This document shows, piece after piece, positions 34,502 to 45,203 of a stretch of 64,000 nucleotides of DNA. Positions within the stretch are counted from its first letter, which is position 1. Every line of letters starts with the position of its first letter. Position numbers and translations under genes: made by a program. The stretch spans positions 2,045,001 to 2,109,000 of the forward strand of contig JARUPZ010000027.1 of NCBI GenBank assembly GCA_031213475.1. The letters run 5' to 3'. This stretch comes from Nereocystis luetkeana. Lineage: Eukaryota > Sar > Phaeophyceae > Laminariales > Laminariaceae. Under the pieces are notes generated by a model. That model did not search any database and was not told the origin of the DNA. It saw only the letters and a list, made by a program, of their open reading frames with translations.

Positions 34502-34622
34502 GGGGGGGGGGGGGGGGCGTGTTCACTTGTTTTTGCTGTAGTCATTCGACCATTGACCACGCATCCCTTTCGAGACGGAGCACCGTTCCTACTCCTACTA
34601 GAGACACCTCCAACAGTTGGGC
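34502..34622 (-). mobile_element. Poly(C)-ended repeat, 5'-truncated copy
   Basis: On the minus strand it reads GTTGGAGGTGTCTC, ACGGTGCTCCGTCTCG, AAAGGGATGCGTGGTC and ends in a ~16-base C-run. It nearly matches 59615-59735. Confidence 0.75.
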
Positions 34623-34944
34623 GCTCATTGCGTAGGGGGGGGGGGGGAGGGACTACTGTAGGCTTTTACGCTTGGATTGTTCCATTTTTGTGTTAAGGTC
34701 TGCAGTTCATTCATCTGCCGTCGATAGCGGTGGCACATAGATCCAGACACGTGCAGTGTTGAAACGCTAACGTACAGTACCGGCGGCTGCAAGAGAAATC
34801 GAACAAGGCGGGGTACGTAGGCGGGGAGAGGAACATCCACGCCTCGCACAGACCGTCAACTCCTGCTTTATCATCTACTGAAGATATTTCTTGCCATGCA
34901 TGACATGAGTAGACCCTTCTCTCCCCCCCTCCCCCTATATATTA

Positions 34945-35550
34945 CCTGGTATATAAGTTGGGTTGGCGTCGGTTGGCAACGACACTGTCAAACCTGCCGC
35001 CCACTACGTGAGCTAGACAACCAGTGTACCGTCTTTTGGGGGGGGGGCGCGGTCGGTCACAGCTGGCGGTCGAGTTAGATCATTTGTGCGGGATGGAGAA
35101 CGCTACCCCGCGTAAGGGGAGTTATCGTATCACGTGTGTATACGGCGAGGCAACCACGAGGCAGTTACATAGTACCCCCATTGCTATCTCTGGAAGTGGC
35201 CACACCTGAAAATAAATTGACTCATTGAAGCTGTCATCCATATGCAAGTCCGCCTCACAAGCGGTTCCTATTACGGGGGGCCATAGTATATATGACTAAA
35301 TACTATTGGTAAAAATACTGACATAGATAGGTTTTTGTGTGTACCGCAGGTCCTATTTAGTACGGTCCCCCGTAAACAGTAGAATACAGTCCACCCATCG
35401 TGCGACTCGCCGAACAACCCACGGCGCTTTGCGCTTGGTGCAAGCAATGCCTGCCTAGTCGGTGAAAACCCAACGTGGTCCGCCCCGGCATTGTAGGGAG
35501 GGTCTATGGTCATACGACTACGGCCATGAATGATATCGAGTACACCACCA
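34945..35550 (+). mobile_element. Poly(C)-ended retroposon-like element, full-length, with nested M1
   Basis: It aligns with 9930-10445. It carries an M1 MITE at 35271-35375 in the motif GCGGTTCCTA, and TACCTGGTATA near its 5' end where the copy at 9930 has none. Its C-tail is short (ACCACCACCCC). Confidence 0.75.
35271..35375. mobile_element. M1 MITE nested in the poly(C) element
   Basis: Left end TTACGGGGGGCCATAG; right end somewhat altered (TAGTACGGTCCCCCGTAA). It occupies the same site as the MITE at 37336-37440. Confidence 0.85.
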
Positions 35551-35918
35551 CCCCGTGATTGAAGGGTGTTCAGGCGGGTGTCGGAATAAGGAATTCAATG
35601 CGCAGCGCATTCATCTTGAAACCCTCAAGACCGCACCTCGATTCGGGTACACCCTATCTGCAAGAAAGTAGGACGAAAGCTTGTGCAGCAGTAGTTGGAT
35701 AAGGCGGTGGAGCAAGCAGCGTGCGCTCAACTCAGCTCACCCCAGCCGGCGTCCTCGCCCTTTCCTCCTCCTGCTATCAATAGGCGCAACAAACTAGGCC
35801 GCAATCGAAGAACCATGCATGCACCTCCTCCTCCTCCTCCTCCTCCTTCTAGACACAACAAAATAATCAGCAATCGAAACTAAAGCCAAGCATGAACATG
35901 CTTTCGCGATGTACTCAC

Positions 35919-36116
35919 GTTTGAGCCCACAATCGGCCCTTCCCCTCCGCTGTCATCCTCCGCATGGTGATGGAAACCCGCATTCTGCTGTTCGGGGTGT
36001 TTAGGAGGATGGCTTTGGTCTTGGGGGTTCTTGAGGTAGTCGCTGAGAGGGAACGCATAGAAGAAGAACACAGCGGCTACGAGCATCTCCAGGCAGATCA
36101 ACAAGTCCTGGATTCC
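35919..36116 (-). CDS. TMEM184-like exon: last helix and acidic tail start
   Basis: Acceptor GAGCAG before GGAATCC; donor TCAAAC|GTGAGT. It is 198 bp, 66 codons, phase 0 to 0. It encodes the highly conserved GIQDLLICLEMLVAA helix with its acidic Glu, FPLSDYL, and then a hydrophilic His/Asp/Glu tail (FHHHAEDDSGGEG). Upstream sequence in the same frame is intron and only by chance open. Confidence 0.9.
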
Positions 36117-39100
36117 CTGCTCGAAATAAAAAAGAGGAGACAAAATGTTTGACAACAGCGTGAAGGCACAAAGAAGAACAAAGCAAAAACCACGAAAACG
36201 CGACGATACAAGGAATATAACGTCGTCGTTGCTCGCCGCCCTCATCACTTGACCTCGAAGAAGCGGCAATATAAGAGCAACACATGCCATTCCAAAACAA
36301 ACTACCTGGTTCAGCACGAAAGACACGGAGAAGAAGCGAAGAAACGAACAGCCGGCAAAAGCTGGGTCGTCGCTTGCTTCGAGGCAACAACAAAAAAAAG
36401 GCTGACATCCTCCGTTTACTTCGCCGCTAGCATCGCACATTACGAAGTACGCAAATTCGGACAGACTCCCATGAACCGGAGAAAGAATGGAAGCTATTAC
36501 AAGGAATCATAACGTACGTGCCACTGCCACGAAACAGTGACAGGACGCGAGGGGGAATGGGGAGCGCCGGACGGGGGGGGCATTCAACGCCGAGGGGCGT
36601 CAGAAAATCAACCATACTGAACCCAACCGAACCGAACCGAACCGAACCGAACCGAACCGAACCGAACCGAACCGAACCGAACCGAATCGAACCGAACCGA
36701 ATCGAACGAAACAAAATGGAACCATACCAGACGAAAAACAAACTATCCAGCAGTGGTCGCTTAACGGGATTCTAGCCCTATGCTCTTCGTCTACGCCGGT
36801 GGAGACCGGCTGCGCACAGAGTGAGAACATTCATGACAGCCTCATAACCTCGGACCCCCTCCACTGGCGCTACGTTTCTTCAATGCTCCAGCGACAACAA
36901 CCCCAACAGTGAGACCCGGGGGAGAAATAACAAAAAACAAAATCATGACCCCTAACCCCCCCCGCATGGCGCATGGCGCGACGTGTCTTGAAAAACAAAC
37001 GTGGCAGTAACAACGCCGACAGTGAGTGAGACCCGGGGGCGGAAATTACAACTTCACGACCTCTAACCCCCACGCTACTTTTCTTGAAACACTGAAGCAT
37101 CAACAGTAACGCCAATAGCGAGACCCGGGGGGGGGGGGGGGGGGGGGGTACTCGATAGGAGAGATGTACTCGATCTCATGCATGGCCGTAGTCGTATGAC
37201 CATAGACCGTCGCATCCCTACAATTCTGGGACGGAGCATGTCGGGTTTTCACCGACCAGGCAGACATTGCTTGCACCAAGCGCGAAGCGCCGTGAGGTGT
37301 CCGGCGAGTCGCATGAAGGGTGAGCTGCATCCTACTATTACGGGGGGCCATAGTTAACAGGACCAAATATTGTTAGTAAAAATGGTTAAACATATAGGTT
37401 TTTATGTGTACCATAGGTCCTGTTAACTATGGTCCCCCGTACTAAGGACCGCTTTTGTGAGGGGGACTTGCATAATATGGATGACAGCTTCAATGAGTTC
37501 ATTTAATTTCCGGTGTAGGCATTTCCAGAGACAGCAATGGGAGTACTACGTAACTGCCTCTTGGGTGCCTTACCTTGAACACTACGTGATACTATTCCCA
37601 ATTGTGCGGAGTAAAGGTTTTTTACCTCGCACAGACGATCTAACTCGACAACCAGCTGTGACCGACCACCCCAAGAAAAAAAAAAGAAAAAAAAAAAGCG
37701 GTACCCTGGTTGTCTAGCTCACGTAGTGAGCGGCATGTTATACAGTGTCGTTGCCACGCGACGCCAACCCATGACCTCTAACCCCCCAGTCCATGGCGCT
37801 ACGTTTCTTGAAAAACGACAGCATCAACAGTAACGCCAAGAGTGAGACTCGGGGGAGGAATTAGACAATTTTCAATTCCATTACCTACCCCCTCCCCCTT
37901 GGCACTACATTTTCTTCAAAACGTAAAGCGTCAACCACAATGCAGGCAGAGAGATCCCATAGACCTTTTTCCCACCTGCGCCACGTGCTCCGTGGCATCG
38001 TGTCCAGACGGGTCGCGCCCTTCGGCGCTGTTGACCCCCTCCACGTTCGCGAAATGGCCCCGACGCTCCAGCAACTCGATGAAAATGCCCTGACATACGA
38101 GCGCGCGAGAGTATACACGAAAGGAGGAGACGGGGGATCATACTCGTACGTACTCAGGCGTGGGAACCGCAACGCACACACACCAGGTGTTTCCGCAGTG
38201 GGGATGAGATACTTGCCGAATACCACGCTGTTCCGATATATAGGGTCGTTCGGATTGAATGTTAACCCTTTTAGAACCGCAGTCCCGTTCTGGGGACAAT
38301 CCAGTCAAATTTCAAGTAGTTTTGTCCCCAAACGGGACTGCGGTTCTAAAGGGGTTAATACTCAACCTGTCCTTACATTCTAGGACAGAGTGGCCTCTAC
38401 AGGGAGGACGAATTTCTAACCCGAGTTTCTGGGCAGTGGGGAGTGAGCTCTGAGCGCCCAGACATGCGCCTCTGAAAATATCTCGATGAGACATTTCCAG
38501 CGCCAACCCCCCCGCCGCCCCTTTTCGTTGCGTGTGCTGCGTGCGTCGCGTCGCTTGTTTTGGACAAAATCAGCTACGAAATTCAGCCCAGAGGGTGTGT
38601 TATACCTTACGGTACGCTAAGGGATAAGTCAGGCGTGGGACCGCAATGCGCACACACCATCGCCTGCAGTGGAGACGAGAGACTTAGGCGTAATGCAACG
38701 CTAGGTACTGCGGGGTGTGTGGGGGGGGGTGTTTCAGGTGCCGTCTGCCGTCTGAAAAGAGGACAAGAGGAGAGGTGGGAGCCTTCGGCGTGACGGAAAA
38801 ATAAATGCACCCGGTCCAGTGGGCGTCACGGATAAAGAGCAAATCGGTTTAGTACCTGGTATTTTTTTAGTACTACGGCTGCGGCGGAAAAAAAAAAAAA
38901 CGCCACACATATACACTCGCATACACACACGCAAGACACAAAGAAACGCAGACAAGCCGCAGACGAACCAACCTACTGGCTGGCAAACAAACACGCGAGG
39001 CCCAAACACACAAGACACGACAAACACGCATGGAGACAACCACGAAACACACACACAAACGATAGACGGGGGTGCACGCAAACGCTCGCCCGAGGCACGA

Positions 39101-42100
39101 AAGACGCACACGCCCTCTTTCTCAATCTGCCGAAACGGCATTTTGCCTTACGCCCTGTTCACAAGCACATGTATGGCGAACATTTTACCTGCCACCAGCT
39201 AAAAAAAACGATGGTCTTGATGGCCAGGAATTTCCCCATTGGATGGATGTGCACTAGCTCCTTGTAAGTCGCTCTGCATCGAGGGGTGCACACCGAACGG
39301 CAAACGGGGGTGAGGTGTGCAGAGGGGAGGGGGAGATGCGAGCATAAGCAGGGCTTCGTTCATGACTATGAATACATGTTTCCTTTACGGCTGTGAATCG
39401 CAGCCGGTCGGTTCATAGCGGTTCGCAAAAAGGATTGCCGTATGTTTTACCCATGTCTCCGAAGCGTTTCTCACCGAAGCAGGCCGATCAACAATTGTAA
39501 AAAAAAACACAAAAAAAAAAACAAAAACATGATGAATCGGCCGCGTCGAAATCGAACAGAATTCAATCGAACTTTCGCTTCGATTGACAGCCCTGCTGTG
39601 CGTATATAGGTTTCTCGGACTAGGCCATAGAAGACGGTAACGATAACGGTCAAGGTAAGGGCACGCGCCGGGTGAGGGCAGTACCGACCCACCAGAAGAG
39701 ATCTTGGTACAACAGAACCCTCGCTTCGCCCTTGATGCAAGCACTGTCTACCTGGTCGGTGAAAACCTGACGTGCTCCATCCCGGCATCGCAGGTATGCG
39801 AGGGTCTATGGCAGTACAACTACGGCCATGCATGGTACAAGTACACCCCCGTCCCCCGCAATCATGCAACCTGCCATCCGCATAAACCGAGAACCCCCCC
39901 CCCCTCCCCCGAAAATAGCGCCACCTGCTACAGTACCTGCCAGAGATTGAGAAACCCCCCGCAAAATCCCCCTCAAACAAAAAAAACAAGACGCGTGCAC
40001 CTCCTCCCTCCCCTCTTCCCCCCCCCCCCTCCCCTTTCCTCCATCTCGAAAGGGATGCGTAGCCAACGGTTAATTAAGTCAGACTACCCCCCCCCCCCCC
40101 CCGCCCTAATCGGACCTCTTTACAAAACCCGAATAATACTGCACCAGGGACAGTATTTTACCACCACACTATTGATAGTCAAGATTAACACTACCCACCG
40201 GTAAAACAGGACGAGGACGTACAGCGCCCAGGACTGACTGACACAAGTGACCACGGTGATCCAAAGGTAACCCTTCGTGGGGTCGAAATCCATCATCGTA
40301 TACAGGTGGCCCAGCTGGAGGCCAAGCGCCACAGCCGTGCTCGCCAGCCTGATCAGAACGTACTGGAGGGGTTGATCATGCGCGCGAGCATCAACCCAAC
40401 CAACGAACGAAGGCGCAGGGTTAGGCGTTGATTTGCGACAGCGGGAGGGACGGGTTAAATTGACACACGGCACGTGCTGTAAGCGCGAAAGTGCGGCGGG
40501 CCTCGCCCTTTTAAAACTGCGATTCCGTTTGGGATACGAGGTATTGCAGTTTTAAAAAGGATGAGCTAGTTTTCACCAATCCGCCGAACGTTCATAAAAA
40601 AAGAGTATCATGTTGCTAGGAACTCCGTATTGCGGGGGACCATAGTAAATAGGACCTACGGTACCCACAAAAACCTACCAGGTATATATTTACCTATTTT
40701 TACTAAAAATATTTGGTCCTATTTATTATGGTCCTCCGCAATAGCAGCAGGGTAATTGTAACTGTCGTCCACTTGTGTGCGTTGCTGGATGGTAGACGGT
40801 GGTGTTGATAGTAGTCGTCGTTGTCTCGTCGCTACTGCAAAACATATTTTCCGCGGTAAAAACCGTCGTGGTTGTTGTTCGATCACAAGAGACAGAAGAC
40901 ATCGGATCAGGCTCCAGTACGCTACTACAGCTGTACTGATATTTGCTGCAGCGCCCCACCGCAAAGAGAGAAGACATCCGGATCAGGAATCAGGCTCGAA
41001 CGCGTTACTGCTGTGTCGATTACGAGCAGCACGACGTACTCGTACGATAGCACCACACAGCAACAACAGCATGACTGCTGCATCATGCTGTTATACATAC
41101 CGTACTGGTATGATTTCACCCTGGCGTCTGGCGTCGAACTCGAGTGGTAAGAAACAAAACCAGGAACAGCGGGATGCTACTGTTGCTGCAGCCGGAGCCG
41201 TGCTTCGGACGGGGTGTTTGAGTCGAAACCTCTGAGATACACTAGTCTTGACATGGCGCAGCAACCGTACAGAAAAAAACACACCAACAGGAGGGAGCCC
41301 AGAAAACGCCGTTCCGGTGGTTTCTCATTTGCGGCTCTGGGCGCACAGCGGCGGCCGCGCTGTAGAGCTGCTTGTCGTTTACTCGATAGCTGCCCCGTGC
41401 ACACTGGTGTTTTTTTTGTTGAGGTCCTTCAAACCCGGAAAAGCGATATTGGACAGAACGCAAATTTGGTTGTGCCCGTCCGTTGTCGTGACTTTCGAGC
41501 GGGAGGTCGGGTGAGGGTCGGGGCGGGGCGGGGGAGGGGGGGGTAGTGCTTACAAACACCCCCGGCTTGGCCAAATATGGTTGACAGTCCAAACTAACAC
41601 CTCACTACACCTCCATTCCCAGGATTTATTCCACCCGGTGGTCGGGGTTTGAGTGTATGGGGCATACAAACACTCATGTACAGTAGGGGTCCTCGCTTGG
41701 CACAGATGGGATCAAATAGCGTGGCCAGTGTGTGGAATACCAGGTAGTGCGCTATAATGCCGGTGATTTGGCCTTCCGCGCTATAATGCCGGTGATTTGG
41801 CCTTCCACATACCGGCGGCATTATAGAGAGACTATTACTTTAGTACTACCGTGCTAAACATACAGTAGCAGTAGTATTACGGGGGACCATAGTTAATAGG
41901 ACCTATGGTATAGATAAAAACCTACCTGGTATATATTTAACAATTTTTACTGACAATATTTGGTCCTATTAACTATGGTCCCCCGTAATAGTAGAGGTCC
42001 ATCTATAGTGCCGGTGCCCGATATGCTGCCGGTCAAATCGCTTGGCACAGATGGGATTAGGCAGTGTGGCAATGTGCGGAATAGTGCTGGTGCCCGCTAT

Positions 42101-45100
42101 ATTGCCGGTGATTGGCCAACATACCGGCAGTATTCACACGCCGGCACAATACAGGGACCACCACAGTATATCTCAACCATGTGTTGAAGCTGGGCCAATG
42201 TCTGTATAGCCCTCGGGGCGGGGGGGGGGGGGGGGGGAGTCTTAGCCAGCGCCAAGGGTAAAATACCTGTTCAACAACAACAAAAAAAGAGAACGGCAAC
42301 CGCCGACTTGCAAACAAAAAAGAAACACTGTGAAGAAAAACACCCCCCACTGCTGTCGCGATCGACACCCGTTTTGCTGCGCACGGGTAGAGCAGGGTCC
42401 TCCAACCGCATCAGACCGCCCTGTGCCCCCTAGCAGCGGAGCACGGGTTGAAAAATCGATGGTGGATCTTGTTTTCAGTACTGTTGCTGTTCGTAGTTAT
42501 GTTGGTTTTTTGTTTGTACTACTGCACCATTTTTGTTTCTGTTCTTGCACGACAGGCGGCAGAGGGAGTTGGAGGCATTCGGGTCAGCAACAACAGCAAC
42601 AACCATTCCACGACAGGCGCATGGGGAACAACCCAATCCATCGCACGCCTGACACACACATTTGTGGCGGACCAAAGGCTAACCTCCTCTCGGCGTCCTC
42701 GGTCCCAACTTGTCCCCTCACCTGAAAAACGCCAGCCTGACACCTCTGCAGGAACTCCCGCCCCATCTGCCACGGCTCAAGGCAGCAAAAGGGAGGCGTA
42801 TGCTTCCCCACCACTGGGGGCATGGCGGCCAATCGGCTGCTCTCCGAAACCGTCGCAACCGGATGCCATACAAGGAGGGGGAGGGTGGGGGGGGGGGGTG
42901 AGAGGGTGAGGCGAAACGAAGAACATTTTGTTGAAAAACGGTTCCCAAAAAGTGGGTAAAGTTGCAAGACAGACATCCCTAATCCTAACTCTCTACTAAC
43001 CCAAATTCAGACCACCCGGAAAAAATCTCGGAATGAAGGTGAGACGAGGAGTGGGTGTGGGCCATCAACCATGTTTTCGAAGCTGGCCCGTGTCGAAGAC
43101 ACCGCGGAGTGCACCTGTTAGCCGCCGGCACTCCGTCCCCTAGGGTCCCTATGAGAAAGTGCAAGAAACAGTAGATAACGTAGGCTTCGTAGCAGTCCCG
43201 TACGGTAGTGATGAACAGCGACCTATTGTACATCAAGGGGGGGGGTGGTAAAAAAAGAAGGCGAAAGGGGTCAACGTAGAAACACAAAAAGGGGGTCAGA
43301 TGTGAAACACGAAAGGGGTCAGAACGACATGATCAATGAATGGGGTCAGACTTGAAATCATAAAAAAGGCGTACACAGACGTTGAAGTATGAAATGGGCC
43401 AGATGTGAAACATGAAAGGCGGACAAAGCAGCATGAAATGGGGTCAGACAATAACCACGCAAGAGGGTTGAACACTGAACACGTGAACAGGAAACGAGTC
43501 AGACACGAAACATGAACAGAGTCAACCACAATCTAATAAAAAAGGGGTCACACACGGCGAAGGTGCTAGAAACCGCACTGTCAGGCGGCCGATGGGGCTT
43601 GGGGGGGCGTCGAAGAGGAATCGAAAACAAAAAACAAAAATCGATGAAAACAGCACCTTTCTGGCACACCAACCCGCAACCCTTGGGCCTTCGAATGGCC
43701 GCCAGCAAAGCATATCCCCGCGGCAATGTTTGGCAGGAGGATATCCTAGTAAAGGAGGCACTCCAAAGGTATATGTCGTGCGGGTAAGACTTACCAGTGC
43801 ATGAATCTCAGGGAAAGAAATGCCGTCACGCTGTAGGTGGGGACCATGAAGACGATTCGCACGATTTGGCTCTGCTGCCGCGGCTCCACAAAGTTGGACA
43901 GGTGCAGAACGATCTGTATGGCGTTCGTCCGAGGCGTGTAAGCGTGAGCGTAAGGATAACAGCGAGGGCAAGGGCAAGGGTAGGGGTGAGGGCAAGAGTA
44001 TGGGCAAGGGTACAAGTAAGGGTAAGAGTAAGGGCAAGGGTAAGAGTAAGGGCAGGGGTAAGAGTAAGGGCAGGGGTAAGAGTAAGGGCAAGGGTGAAGC
44101 GTAAGGGTAAGCTAAGGGTAAGGGCAAGGGTGACGGTGGCATCCATCCAACGCGTACGACCGGGCGACGGTGGAGAAAAGGCAAGGGTAAGGGCAAGAGT
44201 ATAGGCAAGAGTAAGGGCAAGGGTAAGAGTAAGGGCAAGGGTAAGAGTAAGGGCAAGGGTGAGGGTAAGAGTAGGGAAAGGGTAAGAGTAAGGGCAAGCG
44301 TGAGGGTAAGAGTAGGGTAAGGGTAAGAGTAAGGGCAAGGGTAAGAGTAAGGGCAAGGGTGAGGGTAAGGGCAGGGTAAGGGTAAGCTAAGGGCAAGGGT
44401 GAACGGCCAGGTAAAAATGGTGAGGGGTAGGGTAACGGTGACGGTGGCATTCATCCAACGCGCACGACGGGGCGGCGGTGGAGAAAAGCATTCCGATGTC
44501 AGCTGACAAAAGGCTGAAGAATGGATACAGAGAGCAAGCACGTCTAGACACACACACACACACACACACACATGTAAATGCGAACAGGAACACCCAACAC
44601 CCTCACCACTACCGACAACATCTACACCAACACCCTCACCGACACTAGCGCATCAAGACCAACAATCACGCACACACCAAAATACAACATCGCCATCAGC
44701 ACCAACACCAGACACCAACACAGACACTACGGCCAACGTCGGCACCAATGCCGGCACCAGGATCATTATCAGAACCAAAATCGCAGCACCAACACCAACA
44801 TCCAAGACCAACACCCACACAACACCACCATCACCAGCACCAGCGCCAGCATCCACACCGACCTCAACAGCTGCTCCTCCAGCACCAGCAACAATACACC
44901 AACACCGACCCGGACGGTGACGTTTACACCGACACTAACATCATCAACACCAACGTCAACACCCACACCACCCGCACCAACACCAACAGAACAGTGCGCC
45001 AGAGCGGGGCTAAGGCCCAAAAAAGGCCACGGCACCGACGCGCTCACAAAAATACAGAGCAACCCTTTCCGCAAACCGGTCCTGACGAGCACCACCCCCG

Positions 45101-45171
45101 CGATATTCAAAACGCTCCAACTTTTCTGCCGAGGCGGCTGGCGGCGCGCAGCAGCAGCAGCAGCAGCAGCA

Positions 45172-45203
<32 letters not shown>

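Noticed and set aside
36427..36830. Minus-strand frames reading FGSVRFGSV
   Set aside because: They come from the CCGAA pentanucleotide repeat within an intron.
43522..44571. 349-codon minus-strand open frame, Leu/Pro/Tyr-rich
   Set aside because: It crosses the TAAGGG-like satellite and the real exon at 43795-43913 in a different frame. The repeat period, a multiple of three, keeps it open.
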